Positions 27,362-46,600 are shown, counted from the stretch's first letter. The stretch: DNA of 64,000 bases from Tetradesmus obliquus (GCA_030272155.1 CP126195.1:3827001-3891000); one strand, 5' to 3'. The notes: generated from the letters alone by a model not told the origin. Program-made: numbers and translations.

Positions 27362-29297
27362 GCGCTTGCTTGTGAGTACTGTGGGTGGAGGTTGGGGTGC
27401 AGCAGGCATCCACGTTAGGCAGAGAGGGAGGTAAAACAACTGAGTACTGCTTCCACGCTTGCACACGTGTTGGTGCTCCAGAGGTGAGCGATACTGGGGC
27501 TTTCATGCCTTCCCGCGACCGCTCTGCTTGAGGGCACTGTGCTGAGTGCACAAAGCAGAGCCACAGGACGCCTTGACAGCAAATTTTGCTTATTTTCTGC
27601 AGGGAACCAGCCCTTACAAGAAGGGATCAGGCGCTCCTGGCTACACTCCCTGTATACATGCTGACGCGCTATATCAGCCTATTGCGTGGCTCGGGCTCCG
27701 CATAGCAGCTGACACCTCAAGCAAACAACCGCAGAAATATAAGTACGACCCAGCTTTCAGAGTATGTGCCAAGATCGCAACTAGGAGGCAAGTTGTTGAG
27801 CAAAACAGCAGGATGTGCTTGGGCGGGCTCGACTCCTCACTGAGTCCGGCATCATGTTTAGCTTCTATAGTGTCTGCATTCTGCAGCTGGCTCACCTGGT
27901 GCTTGAGCGTCCGGACGTTTGTCCAAGAGGCCTTCGTCAGAGGAAGCAGAGAAGTAGGACTTGCCAGCGCACCAGCAGAAGAGCAGGAGATACGATAATG
28001 CACAAGCTTGTTCTCTCACGTGTGTGAAACGATGCACATGCTGCTGTGCGTGGTTTGGCAGGCCAGTAAGCCCTAGACGGTTGTCAACAATGCATACCAT
28101 TCTCCATGCCTGTTTCGCCTCGATGGTTGAGAAAACCAGCTGCCCTCACTTAAATTGTACAACAGGCTTGTGCTGGCAGTTGCGTACTCATGGTTGCTAC
28201 ATCACTGCTTGCCTGCTGTACTTGCACATGGAGTCGGCCTATAGGTAGCGCTGTGCGGCTCTCAGGACCGTGCAAAACATTCTGACACACTTGTTGCGTT
28301 GACTCTTATAGTGCTCGGATCCCCAGCACGATGCTTTCTGCTAGTTAACCCAGCATGTGCATGTCACTTGCAGGCCTGCGCCACCATCATGGCATGGCGG
28401 CATGTAGAACATGCCGCCACTTATGCAGACACATAGCAGTGTACGAGCACGCAGACTGTGCACACACCACCTCAGCCACGGTCTTGCATCAAAATGTGGG
28501 TGGAAGGACTAGTACAAACACTTGCTGAACAGTGTAGGCTAGACATTGCGTCAATCAAACATAGCTGCCACACGCCGTGCCTTGTCCAAAACAGGTGCAA
28601 CTGAGATAGGAGCCATGCAGTTCTCTGCACTGCTGGCTGAAAAAGTGAAAGTGTATGCAATGTCGACAGTTCATGTGCTTCCTCCCTTTCCCAGCTCGGG
28701 CTGCAGGCGGAGTCCCAGAGCCAACAGACAATGCTCGCATCATGCTGTGCAAAAAGCCACACACATCATGGCCAAGACACAAGTGCTGAACAGCATGATT
28801 GCCATGCGTGGGATGCCAGATAAAGTCGTTGGCCTGTGCTAGTCATTTGCTGCAGCCCTGCTGCCATGCTTGCGCTGCGCCACCACTACATGGTCTTGCA
28901 TTCATTCTGAAAGTGGTGAAAGCTTGCCGGCACAATTTTACCGCATGCATACGCACCCACACCCACATCGTCAGCCACGCCACTGCTGCTGCTGCCACAA
29001 ACAAAACCTTCCGTAGCTGCCACAGCGCAGCATGCTCCTCATTGCCATGCCTCTGCTGGTACCCAACCGCCCACACACCCCACACGCGTGCGATGCTGCC
29101 AGCCTCCCATGCAGCAAAATGACATGTTGCGCCAATTGCTCGCTGCAGCGATTGCAACCGCTACAGTTGAAACAGCTGCATGCCAATCATATCCCCACTG
29201 CCGACAGATGCAGCGCCTCTGGCACAGCTACACGCATCTTCCTCACCGCCGACGGCCAGGCTGGGCAAGCCAGCAGCCCTCAACCAGCAGCTGCCTT

Positions 29298-29330
<33 letters not shown>

Positions 29331-29631
29331 GCCGCCGCCTGTGCATAAGCACGTCACGCGCAAAGCACAACAGGGACTGAGCAGCCCAGCGCTGGCAGCG
29401 CTCAGTAGAACCACCCATCGCCGCGGAACACTGACGAGCCGCCGCGCGCAAGCACCGGCGCTGCGCCAGCCTCGGCCAGCAGCTCCCCCAAGCTGCTGCT
29501 CCTGCCAGCTCCAGCGATACCGCTGCCGCTGCCACTCGCAGCGCCGCTGCCGCTGCCGCTGTTGCTCGCAGTGTTGCTGCCGCTGCCGCTGGCCTGCTGG
29601 CCCTGCTTGCCCCGCCACGCCGCCGGCAGCC
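27362..29631. other. Intergenic (2.3 kb) between armadillo gene 5' end and CDPK 3' end
   Basis: No reliable gene. About 29299-29330 holds a (CTG)n. Plus-strand and minus-strand frames near 27.5-28.0 kb show no family motif. The upstream exon of the armadillo gene, if any, would lie here. Confidence 0.5.
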
Positions 29632-34875
<5,244 letters not shown>

Positions 34876-35844
34876 GGCTGTGTGCCTGGGGCCTGCTGTG
34901 CTGCTGCGCGCTTGTACTGCAGCGCGGGCACTGGCGCAGGGCCTGCAGGAGCATCAGCAGTGCTAGTCAGCACGTGCCCCTACGTGATCATATCGTGTAG
35001 AAGGAGTTTGGTAAATAGAACGCAAAGGCTGGTGACTTGGTGCAAGCGGCTGTATATGTGCAACTGCTGCTCAGCACAGAGCAGGTTGTGTTTGTGCTGC
35101 TGCAGATCATCAACGACGCTGCTTGACCACTATAGACTTCACCTTTTCAAGTTTGATTCTGCTGTATACACCTTTCCAGTGGTTTCACGCAGTCGACCTT
35201 GGAGCACTAGCTTCGCTTCAGCGGACCGATAGTATCGGGAGCTGGCTATGTAAAGACAAGCGGGTGTGATAGTCTACGATGATCGTAACGAATGATTTGT
35301 GGCAAACGTGCAATGTCTGGATATCTTTCTGCTAAGATGACAGTCAGTTCAAAAGGGTTTCTCCTCGATTAGTCTCAATGCTGAGCATGCCATGATTGTG
35401 CACCGGAAGGATGCATCATGCATCAGAACGGTTTTTTGTTTGGTCACTCACTGTAGTCGGTTTTGCCATTGATCGGAGTTTAGCTTGCCCAGAGGTGGAC
35501 CTGTGTCTTAGCATGCCCAAGTGACCCGGCCCAGTCCGCCCTGCCTTGTGCAGATCGTCGGCCTGCGAGCGTGGCATAGTACATTCAATAGCTAAAATTA
35601 AACGTTCTGCGCTATTGGATGTAAGCCTGTACAGGTGAGCCCTAGCAGCCCACCAGGAGACCTTCCTCTTGGGGTTGCCTCTTGTTTGCAGCGACTGTCG
35701 GAATTCTGCGGCAGCCACCAGATTTTTCAATGTTTATAGGCACAATTGAGTTGCGTTCAAGGAATGAGCACGTGCTGGATTCTAAAATAAGCCTGCTGCT
35801 CACTGCGCGCTGTGCCAGGTGTTCCTGCAAGCCTGCTTTCCAGC
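34876..35844. promoter_or_regulatory. Divergent intergenic region between CDPK (-) and membrane-protein (+) genes
   Basis: About 970 bases separate the two start codons, so both promoters and 5' UTRs should be here. No specific element is recognisable. Confidence 0.5.
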
Positions 35845-37011
35845 ATGCGGGCAGCAGCAGCCGTGGCTGTACTGGCTGTGCTGCTTGGAGTATGCACAGC
35901 TGCTGCTCAAGCTGTACAGCACAGCACTGGGCAGCACAAGGCACTGCCAGGCAGCCATCAACAGTTGCAGCGGTTGCTTTTGCAGCAGGACAGGCAGACA
36001 CTAGACACAGGGGCAGAAGCCAAGAGCAGCGGTAGCAGCAGCAGCAGCAGCAGCAGTAATAACGTTTCTAAGCTTAGCAATGAGCAACAGCAGGCATCAG
36101 CAGCAGCAGCAGGGCATGACACTGGTGACAAAGTCTCACCAGCTGCTGGTGCTGGCTCCACAGCTAGCGGCAAGACAGAAGACGAGCATGTAGAGTCACC
36201 TGCAGCAGCAGCAGCAGCAGCACCAGTGCCAGCAGAGCTGACTGCAAATAGCGACAGCACTACCAGCACTGTGCCTGCAGTCAGCAAAGGCAACTCATCT
36301 ACCCCGGCAACTGCTGCTGCTGCTGCTGCTGGTGGCGGAAGCATAGACAGCAGCACAGCAGGTGATTCACAAGCCACCAATACAACTAACAGCAGCAGCA
36401 GCACCACAGGAGTTCCTGGCGCCTCCAGTGCAGCCAAAGACAGCAACGCTGCACAGGCAAACACAGAGGTTTCAACAGCAGGCGCAGCACCTGCTGATGC
36501 AGCAGCAGCAGCAGCTGCCAGCAGCCCACTGTCAGCAAATGCCGATGCAACAGACACACCACCCCCAGCATCAGCAGGCAGTGCAGATACTGCCAAGCAG
36601 GATCAAGAGGGTGCTGGCAGCGCTGCAAGCCCTGCAGCTGCTGGCAAGGCAGCTGAGGAAGTGCCTGGCGCAGCAACAGCTGATGCGGCTGGCGCTGCTG
36701 TAGCCAACGACGCCAACAGCACAGCTTCCAGCAGCAACAGCAGCCAACCTAGCACAGCAGCAGCGAACAGCAGCAGTAGCACTAGCACTGGGGCTAGCGA
36801 GGGTGAGGCAGCAGGCACTGACAGTAGCAGCAAGTCCAGCAGTGCAGATGGCAGCAAGGATAGCAGCAGCAGCAACGTGAACGCTACCTCAGCAAGCAGG
36901 TCTGGTGGCAATGCCACGTCAGGCAGCAGTTCTGCTGCGCCCAGCAGTGCTGCTGCTATTGATGATGACTACAGTGATCTGGATGCAGAGTTGGAGGCAG
37001 CTGGTGATGGT

Positions 37012-37042
<31 letters not shown>

Positions 37043-39311
37043 AGAGCCCTGCAACAGGGAGTAGTAACACAACCAACAGCTCAAGCAATGGCACAGCCCA
37101 GCAGAAGCAGCAACCGTTGGGTTTGGAGGAAGACAGTAGCGGCAAAATAGCAGAGAGCAGCAAGCCTGATCCTGCAGGTGCAGAAAGTGACAAAGTCAGC
37201 AGCCCTGCCAATGGCAGTAACAGCAGCAATGCCACGAGTGGCAGCGGCAGCAGCAGCAGCGCACAAGTTGACAGCCAATCTGGCACAACCATCAACAGCA
37301 CAGCAAATAGCTCTGAAGCGGCTAGTGCTGCCAGCTCGCCTGCTGCTGCCTCTAACGGCACTACCAGCAGTAGCAGCAGCGAAGGCAGCACTACAGACAA
37401 GGAAGTTATTCCTGTCAAGACAGATACAAACGGCACTGACAGCTCTCCAGCTGCTGCTTCCGCCAGCAGCAACGGCACCACCAGCAGCAGCAGCAGTGGC
37501 AGCAGCAGCACCAGTGACAAGGAGGCACCTGCCGATAAACAGGACGATGATTCACAGCCTGCCAGTCCTTCGGCAGCAGCAGCTGCGCCTGCCAACAGCT
37601 CAGAAGATGATGCCGCTACATCAGCGGCTGGCAACAGCAGCAGCAGCAGCAGTGTCAGCAGTCCGGCTCTGCTGGACCCTACAGAACAGCTTGCAAACTT
37701 GCAGCAGCAGCAGCAGCAGCCGCAACAGGATGGCAGAGAGCCACAGCAGCCTCGAGCAGGCTCCGGTGAGGACCCTCCAGTGCATGTGCCACTTGCAAGT
37801 GCTGGGGGCACTGCTGCTGCTGCTGCTGCTGGCAGCCCGTCTCCAGGCTCGCCAGGTCACCACAAGACGCATAAGCGGCACCGCGGCCCTGGAGAACCTG
37901 GGTTTGTCGCTGCAGGCAACAACAGCAGCAGCAGCAGCAGCAAAGACACGCCCGCAGCTAGCAGCATGACAGAGGACCATACAGCTGACAGCAAGTCAGA
38001 ACAGCAGCAGCAGCAGCAGCAGCAGGATCCAGAAGAGCTGACAAAGCAGCTGGATGATGATCCGTTGTTCAGCGAAGCCAGCGCATCTGTGCTCCCTGGC
38101 AGTGAGGCCCGCAAGGGCGCTGAGCAGCAATCCATAATTGCAGCAGCTGCAAGTGCAGCAGGAGGCAGCTCTGGCACAGCAGCAGCAGCAGCAGCAGCAG
38201 ATGGTGTGCGGCTGCCTGGGTCTGAAGCTGATCCTGTGGTTGCTGGGCTGGATGTGGAGGGCCAGGCGCAGAGGCTGCAGGGCGCACAGAAGGCTTCTAG
38301 GTAAGAGGAGGCTTTTGGGTGCAACAGTAAGGATGTGAAGGCTTGCAGTGGTGCTGCTGCTGCTCTGCTGCTGTGTGTCACGGTCAGACTTTGGAGTGCG
38401 TAACTTGTGGTTTGCGCTGCTGCAGATGGTAGAGCAGCTTGTGTTTGGGCTGCTGGCACGCTGCACAGCAGAGACAGGCATATGCTGCGTGCGTGGCTGA
38501 TCAGTCTTGCAGTTGACTCTGCGTGTGATGTGCTGACTCCAATCACTGTGAAAAGGCCTGCAGAACTGGCAGTCGCACAGGCAAGGCATGCACAGCAACC
38601 GCAGCACCCCACACGATCAAGCGGGACGCTGACTCTGTTTGCCCAACATGTCAAACATTATGTTGCGCATCTGCCTTGCGTATGTTTTACCTGCTGTGCT
38701 GCAGGGCCGGCAGCGTGCTGTTGGTTGTCGCTGTGGTGGCTGTGCTCGGGGCTGTTGCAGCGCTGGGCTCTAAGAGGCTGCTGCCAGGGCGCCACCAGTA
38801 CCAGGCAGTCAGCAGCAACGGCGGCGCAGGCGGCAGCAGCAGCAGCAGCAGCTTTGTTCAAGGCGGTGCCCATAGCAGCGGCAGTGATGAGTTCACATCG
38901 CATGTGGCTGGGGTGTCGTCTGGTTGGGGCTGGCAGCAGTGGGGCGGCAGCAGCGGCGCTGCTGCTGCTGCTGCACTGAAAGGACAGCAGCAGCAGCAGC
39001 AGCAGCGCAGGGGCAGCAGCGCTGACAAACAACTAAAGTCCTGGGATGCTGCTTCAGCAGACTGGTCCGATGATGGTTGGGATGATATAGAGGAAGGGCC
39101 TCCTCCAAAGCTGCCGAGTCTAGATGTTTGGACAGCAGCCAGGCAGGGTTCAGGGCCAAACCCTGCTGCGCGTGGTTCAGGGTTCAGTCCCAGGGGTGGC
39201 GTGGCAGCAACCAGGGCTAGGGGTGCAGCACCAGCAGCTGGTGGCGGCAGGAATGGCAGCCAGAGTAAGATGCCGGACAGGAGTTGGTCAGATGCATCTG
39301 ATGGTTGGTGA
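35845..39311 (+). CDS. Large Ser/Ala/Thr-rich single-pass membrane protein
   Basis: Exons 35845-38300 and 38705-39311 (TGA), joined AG|GTAAGA to GCAG|GG in phase 2; 1020 residues. Start at MRAAAAVAVLAVLLGVCTAA, a signal peptide. Residues about 25-818 are low-complexity Ser/Ala/Thr/Asn/Gln with many N-x-S/T sites (NSSSS, NATSG, NGTTSS), like a heavily glycosylated stalk. Exon 2 opens with a membrane segment SVLLVVAVVAVLGAVAAL (about 822-839), then SKRLLPGRHQY, which fits a cytosolic stop-transfer. The tail has acidic tryptophan motifs (DWSDDGWDDIEEGP) and ends SWSDASDGW. Predicted topology: long ectodomain outside, 180-residue tail inside. No homologous family is recognised; the tail motifs could bind sorting or motor adaptors (inference). 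The base composition reflects AGC-type triplet repeats. Confidence 0.75.
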
Positions 39312-41728
39312 GGTACTGCTGCATCAATGCAGCTGAGGCTCAGCTACCATCGTACACCATGCTGTTTGTTTGTTCCGCTGAGTGCATTGGTAGCACCCCG
39401 ATTGTGAACCCAATGTCCAGCAACTGGTAACAATGGCAATGGTCATGTGCAGCGACTGCTCAGCAGTTTCTGGGGTCCTGCTGGTGCGAGCTGGCTGATT
39501 GGTGCAACGCAGGCTGGGTCTGACGTGCCTGTGCACGGCAGCACAATCGATGTTGGTGAAAGTGTATGCCATCAATGGTGCAGTGCAACGTGCAGCCGTT
39601 CATGGTATGCATATGCCCTGGCGGCGACGGCGGTGCACAACCAGCATGGGCAGTTGCTGAGCCAGCAACATGAGATTTACTGCGCATTGACGCCTGCGGT
39701 GCAGCTCGCTCCAAGAGAGAAGAGAAGAGGTTTACAACGTGTGCACACCCAATCGAGACGCAATCAACGTATTGCGCAACCAACATATCATCAATCACTC
39801 AGTGACTGTACAGTACATGTAGTACACAACCTCAATAGCTGGTGTATCTGTACAGACACACATGTGTGCTGTTGTCTGGCAGGTGATGCAGCACGCATGC
39901 CGCCCCTACTCCACACAGTACGTCCTCAAAGGTGTATGCTCTGTCAAAAGCTGGCCAATGCCTCAGTGAGCTGCCAGTGGGTCGGTGGTCAGCAACGGCA
40001 AGCAACGCAGAAGCCTGCAAAAGCGCTAGCGGCCTTATGCAGCGAAGGGCCCGGGCAAAATTGGTGTCTCCATTACTTATGCAACGCACAAGCGGAATTC
40101 CCTTGACGGCTTCATAGTTAGTCAGCAGTAGGAACCACGGCAAGTACAAGCAGCACCCCCCTTGACTGCTTCATGGTATATCAGCAGCAGGGATCAGAAA
40201 AGCAGCCTGCGCACACACTGCAAGATTAGGTGACCATGTAAGCAGCAGCATCCTGTGCTGCTGTGCAGCTGGCAGCCGTGTCATCACATGTGTCCTGTGA
40301 AGCCGACTGCCCGGCTAAACACAGGGCACAGCAGTAGCTCAGTGTCACACCAGCAGTGCGCACAAGGCATTATCATACAATAGAACAACTTCATACAAAA
40401 CCACATCCTGTAACACAAAGCAGTGTCTCATGCATGACGTCACAGCTGCGGGCACGTCAGCCTGCAGTACAGCCACTCGCCGCACAACTACTAGACCAGC
40501 CACCACCCACAGCATTGCTCAGCATCCTGAATCGTCACCCACCAACAAACCTATTGGCGCAAGGACACCCTTTCACAACAGCAAGCTTGCTTCTGCATAG
40601 GTGGCGTGCTCAAGTGGCTACCACTACGCATCAACCATTGGCTTGCTGCCACGTCAAGATGATGGCAGTCCCTACACGACAGCGCAAAACTGTCAAAAGC
40701 TGCCAGAATGGTGGTGGATATCCCTAATCTGTTCATGCTGTGAAACGACTGCCTTGACATAGCCTGGACATTGGAGAAGTAGGGACACTTGCAGTATGCC
40801 AAAATATGGGTAGGAAGTAGATGGCACGGTGTGCATGTGCATGTGCATGGCGTGCGTGCAGTTGTACAGCAACATATCAGGCAACTTTTGGAGTGGTAAC
40901 TGTGTTGAGACAGACACAGCCCAACAACCCTCATCCAAGGAACCCTAACACAGGAAAAGCACGGGTCTCAACGCATGCCCCGTCACATGTGATGATGGCC
41001 GGTGCTGATAACGTTCATGCACTGTGCAAACCTCTCAGCAGCGTGCAATGCGTGAGGACGCAAAAGGCAGCCACAGCATGCACAGATGCTCACTGGATGG
41101 TATTTGTATGACAGCAGCTGGAAAAAAGCTTCGCTTCAGGGGTAAACACACTGTGTTCCATGGAATGGGAAAAACCGCTTGCTGTCCGCGCGGATGCGCA
41201 CTCATTCAGCACTAGGCAGCCCTACAACCTGGCAACAACCAGCAAACGACGCTCTTGCTCGTTCACTCCTACAAAAAAAGATGATGCCCATGCATGTATG
41301 CGCGTGCTCACGTGTTGGACACGCTCATACAGCAGCAGGGTCACTAGAAGCGCCACTGCATTGCGTGCTGCATGTGACCACACTCATGTTGCCAGTCACA
41401 GCTGTGCACGGACAAGTGCCGTGCTGCGCTGATCACATGTGGCAGGCACAAGACTATGTGCATCCTGCAAGTGGTGCATGCACTCACTGTCACAGCCATT
41501 CCCAGTCGACTACACACCAGAAGGAGAACAGGTGCAGCAAGATGAGAAATTTCTCTCCTAAAAGAGAAGAAGACACCAGTTCTTCAATCAGAACTGTGCT
41601 ACGCTGCAGTGAATGCCAGCAGGGCATTCATCAAATGCTCTGGCCAAACACCTATTTGTAGACAAGCAGACTGAACATGCACTGGCATTCAGGAGCTGCT
41701 GATGTCACGAATTCAGGCAGCAGAGCGC
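39312..41728. other. Convergent intergenic region (2.4 kb), no gene recognised
   Basis: Between the 3' ends of the membrane-protein gene (+) and the first modular secreted gene (-). Frames are short and without motifs. Confidence 0.5.
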
Positions 41729-42786
41729 CTATGGGGAGAACTCCCATGAGTCGGCGCTGCGCTTGGTGGTGAGCTTGGACATCTCCATGTTCCTGCGATA
41801 GGTAGGTGGTAGCAGCAGCAGCGGCGGCAGCTAGTCAGCAATGACGCAGACAGCAGAAGCCACTGTGCTGCTCTGCCCTAGCTCAACCACTCTGAATTGT
41901 TTCGTTTGCAAGCAGCGCATGGGCCGCGAGCAAGGCAGGGTCACCGACTGATACACGTCTACACATAATGTATTCAGGATTCAAAGGCTGGCTGGGTGAC
42001 TCACTTCTTTGTCGCGTAGCGAGTGTTCCTGGCACCGCCAGCAACAGCTGCGCTGATGGCATCGCTCGCAGCGCTAAGCGAATCGGAGATGCGGTCCCCT
42101 GTCTCCATGGTCTCGCCTGTCAGCAGCTTGCGCGCGCCACTGCTGCCGTTGAACTCCCATGAGTCAGCGCTGCGCTTGGTGGTGAGCTTGGACATCTCCA
42201 TGTTCCTGCAAAGCGCAGGCAGCAGCAGCAGCAGCAACAGCAGCATTAATGCAGCTGAAGTTGTCTCGACAGGAACAGGCCAGCCTTGACTGTGAAAAAA
42301 TGTGTCTTGCTGAACTTAAGCTTGGCAGGCACAGCAGATCATTGCAGCAGCCAGACGCCCATGGTGTCCTGCAAGCTGCTGTCTTCCTGCAAGCAGGCAG
42401 CGCATCATGATGTGTGCAGCGGCTGTCACAGCAGCAGCACATCCTAAACACACAGCTCATGTCAGGGTCCGCATTGCACGTGACAGCAGCAGGCACATGC
42501 ACAATCAAAGAGCATGCCACAGGCAATCTATATCTATAAAGCATTGTGACTCACTTTTGTGTTGCGTAGCGGGTGTTCCTGCCGCCGCCAGAGACAGCTG
42601 CGCCGATGGCTTCGCTTGCAGCACTCAGGGACTGTGAGATGCGGTCGCCAGTGTCCATGGTCACACCAGCCAGCAGCTTGCGGGCGCCACTGCTGCCGCT
42701 GAATTCCCATGGGTCAGCGCTGCGCTTGGTGGTGAGCTTGGACATCTCCATGTTCCTGCAGCAGGTAGATGAGAGCAGCAACAGCA

Positions 42787-42817
<31 letters not shown>

Positions 42818-43616
42818 GTGTGGCAGCATTTGGCTGATGAGTGCAAATGTCAAGTGCCACGGCCCTCACATGTTCAATCAAATACCGCTCGTGGCTGCCG
42901 TTGCTGTGTTGACGAAAGGTGTCAGGCCATTTGCAGTGCATGCTCCTGCATTCAACGCCGCCGCTGCTGCAGATGCATGTCAGTCATTCAAAGACCCATT
43001 ATATTTTTGAAACAGCCGGCATTCCTGCAAGCTGCTGCGAGAAATGTCAAGGAGCATCACAATGGGAGGGCATCCTTGTTGGCATGCTGCAGCAGCTGTG
43101 CTAAAAGTACAGAGCTCAAACTGTACTCCTGAAGGGGCAGCACAAGCGCCAGCAGAACCCTCACTTTTGTGTCGCGTAGCGGGTGTTCCTGGCGCCACCA
43201 GAGACAGCTGCGCCGATGGCTTCACTTGCAGCGCTTAGGGACTGCGAGATGCGGTCGCCAGTGTCCATGGTCACGCCAGCATGAAGTTGGCGCCCTGCAG
43301 GAACATCAATTAGAATGGTAGTTGCAACTTTTGATAAGCGTTGATGATGATAGATACACTGGGGCGTATGAAATTTGTGCTAGGAGGCTATCCCGTTACA
43401 CACCACGAGCATCAGCTGTATCAACAGCACTTCGCAGTGAAAGTGAGCAAGGGCATGTTCCAGCATGCGAACTCGAACTATGAGAAGATCCACCGAATGA
43501 GTCTTCCGACGGTAACCCTGCGAGCCAGAGCACTCACCTGATGTAGCACCTTGACAGCTGAGCAGAGCACAAAGGAGAGAGAACCCGACAAGCACTGTAT
43601 ACTGACAAGCCATCAT
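41729..43616 (-). CDS. Secreted modular protein A (67-residue repeats, one per exon)
   Basis: Minus-strand exons 43616-43538, 43294-43165, 42755-42555, 42205-42005, 41792-41729 (TAG); 224 residues, all phases agree. Exon 1 is a signal peptide (MMACQYTVLVGFSLLCALLS). The rest is a tandem repeat. Two full internal exons of exactly 201 bases, both phase 2 at each end, each encode NMEMSKLTTKRSAD.WEF, a GARKLL site, then TGDRIS.SLSAASEAI.AAV and RNTRYAT. The second exon is a partial module starting RQLHAGVTMDTGD; the last stops early in a module (WEFSP). The two full modules differ at few positions. Homologous to protein B at 47052-49691. The GARK/LL junction recalls the RRxLLQ motif found near mature N termini of many chlorophyte secreted proteins, so cleavage between modules is possible. 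No named family. Confidence 0.8.
42757..42816 (-). repeat. CTG-rich tract (minus strand) at the acceptor of a module exon
   Basis: Sense-strand CTG triplets precede the exon starting at 42755; a shorter tract (42215-42244) precedes the sister exon at 42205. Confidence 0.85.
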
Positions 43617-46600
43617 GTAGATTGGACTTGGTCTTGCTTCTAGCAGTGAGGAGGGAGCTTTGGCAGGGATATGATGTTGATGTAGCTGTGGCAGTAGCAG
43701 CAGTTTAGGTAATGTGCAAACTTGACCCCTATGAGCGCTATAAGCTGGCAAGGATGCTACAGCTCGAGCTTGAACGTGTAGTGAGAAGGGTGCAGCCGTC
43801 GCTGGTCTCCGCAGGTACTGCTTGCCGAGGTGCAAATGTTTTCCTTATCTCAATGCAGACAGCAAGACTATGATGCAGCAGACATCTGAAAGCAGCCTTT
43901 ATGTACTCTCAGCTGTAAGGCTGCAGCCTACACGCAGCTGGCAGTACTCACGCGTGATGACACCTGACACTCGCATGACCACGGCAGTGCCAGCAACACC
44001 CGAGCGGCGCATGGTGTAGACCAGGATACGAAGCCGCTGAATAAAAGGAATGCGCTTCATAATGCCGATGGTTTGCGCGCAACGGTTAAGGGTGTGTGCA
44101 GGGGGCAATAGCCATTTGGGATGACGCGACAGCACCTCCTGGTTATCCTCGCACTGACCACGACCTGACCGCGATCTAGCGACATCTGATACAGGCAGGC
44201 ACACCCAAACTATTGGTAATCGTTCCATGGTAATTTATAAGGGGTATGTTTGTTCTGTAGTGCCCACAGTTGAGGGTGCTGTGGTGAGCAGCCTACAGGA
44301 CATTCAAGCAATGATGACAGCTGCAGTGGCAGCTGGCACCTCGCCAGCAGGCCTGCTCGAGCTGTGACACTCACCCGTGTTCGGTAACAGCAAACTATTT
44401 GATGCGACCGTGCGGTGTAGCATGTCACAATGGGACTGCTTCCAACAGCTCCAGCCCTCACCAAGCGCTGCTGCACTTGCACATGCACACACATATCATC
44501 TGCTGAACCCCAGCAGCTGCAACTGCGCTTCCCAAACAACCAGCAGGCATTGCCTGTGCATGTGCAACTCGCAGCCAGGCTAGTGCATGCTACAACGATA
44601 CTGAATCCTGTGTGACACAGTCAGCTTGCAGTGGCGCACACTGGCACAACGTCAAGAAGTGTCGCCCACCAGCCAGAGACAATGCATGCATGCAGTGGAT
44701 GCTGCAGCCATGCCTTGAATCCATGCAAGCTCTAAATTCATACTCACACATCTGCAGGCCTGCAACGCCACATGACAACAGGCCCTACAACCCTCACACA
44801 TGATGTACTGTCAACTAGCATGTTACAAGCACTCCAGCCTAGAGGCATTCAGGGGTCGCCATCGCTGGCTTCCCCTTCATCAAACCTCACGCAAGGCCGC
44901 ATCACCTGGCTGCAGCACTAACAGGGCATCGCTGCAAGGATAATGCAGCGGTTGCGCACAAGACATCCCCATGCGCTCCATCCGCTCTGCGTAGAGCACT
45001 GCCTGTGCGCCCTGCAGCTGCAGGGCAGATGCCACAGTGCAGAGGGGCACATGCATGCGGCGTTGCCAGCTGCATCGGCTGCAACACACTGGTTGTGTGC
45101 TGCTTGCTTTGAGGCACCTCGCAAGCCCCCCCCCCCCCCCCCCCAAATGCTGTCATATCAACCAAAACCTCACCCGTTCAGCCATACGTCCGGCATCACA
45201 ACAAGCAGGCAGGTAGACACCGCCGCCTTCTGCCTGTGCAGTTGTATGCAATTTGTGCAGAGTGCAACAGGCCTTTCGCAGTGACACCAGTAAGCACTAT
45301 CAAGGCCAATGGGTCACATACACACCACGCAGAGCACTGACCAACCACAGCTGCTCACCAAGATGAACAGCACACCAACAGCAATGCAATGCTGAATGGA
45401 TGCATGAAACGGCTGTCGTATGAACATCCAACGAAATGTAGCCGGTGTTTACTGCATGCCGGGAATGCCCACGCGGCAATCACCACCGACAGCAGCAGCA
45501 GCAACAGCTGACAGGAGCAGCAGCACAAGCACGCCCCTATGCGGAGGCAAAGCACTTGTTCCTGCAAGCCACGCTCCGACATCAAATGCACACGTGCAGG
45601 CGCACACTGCAGGGCAGCCATCAAACAGTGTTGTATCACACCATTGTCCTACGGCTTTAATTGAGTTGCACTGTGCCGTGCAGATTCTAGGTAATATACA
45701 CCTCAGCACTAGCAGCAGCAGCAGCAGCAACAGCAACAAACCAAACGCTGTGCTGCGCTTTACATTTCTCTCATATGTGGACGCATTTAGCAGAGCACAG
45801 GCCTAGGCAGCATGCAATGAAGTGAGAAGTAGGCCCGCGCCTTGCCAATGCGATGGCCTTCAATGCCTTCACGCTAATCAAAACATGTTAGGCAGGCACC
45901 AGAAGGTCACCAACAGTGAGATTCGTGATACTGGTGTAACTAGTGACACAGGTGTAACTAGTGCCACCAGGCATCAGCAAGTCCTTACGCTGCATGGTTG
46001 ATGCAGTGATGAAATGAGGCATGCAAGCTGACCAATGCACTCGCTTTGCAGAAGCTTTCAGCTGCACAGGAAAAAGCATGCAACCATCCATGCAGCAGAG
46101 CACTGGCCCGAATCAAATCTATGTGCAGACATGCGTGACTCTGCCTTCTTTTAGAAGGGTTCTCAGCAACACAAGCAGGTTGCATCATGTATTGCAGTGC
46201 ACCCTTGCAGCACCACTTCGATTTACAACCCAAAAGTGTATGCAAGCATGCATGAAATCTGTGTTAGGTTCAACACGCCGCACCATGTCAACTGCAGCAT
46301 AAGGCTGGCAGTAAGGCAGAGCAGGAGCCCGTTATGCCGTTGAAACGTGCGGGCTGCGGTAAACACAAACCGACCAGCCACAAGCTGATGTTTCTGTTGT
46401 CAATGTACCAATCACAACATGAGGCAGCAGGGGCACGCAGCGTAAACAGTGCACAAACTGCATGTACTATGTGTTAGTAAACATGCAAGACAGATACATC
46501 TTGCCAATGCATGGAACCACGGCACAAAGCCACCACGACTGCCATCTGCACTGTGCTCGCGCATCCTCATGACCGAAAATGATGTACAAGACAACACTGC

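Noticed and set aside
27546-27998. 150-codon plus-strand frame
   Set aside because: No motif, no splice-compatible neighbours, composition like surrounding non-coding DNA.
35812-35844. Upstream GTG start for the Ser/Ala-rich membrane protein
   Set aside because: GTG starts are not expected in nuclear genes, and ATG 35845 begins a proper signal peptide.
43899-44228. 110-codon minus-strand frame
   Set aside because: No motif or signal peptide and no phase-matched exons nearby; kept as non-coding.
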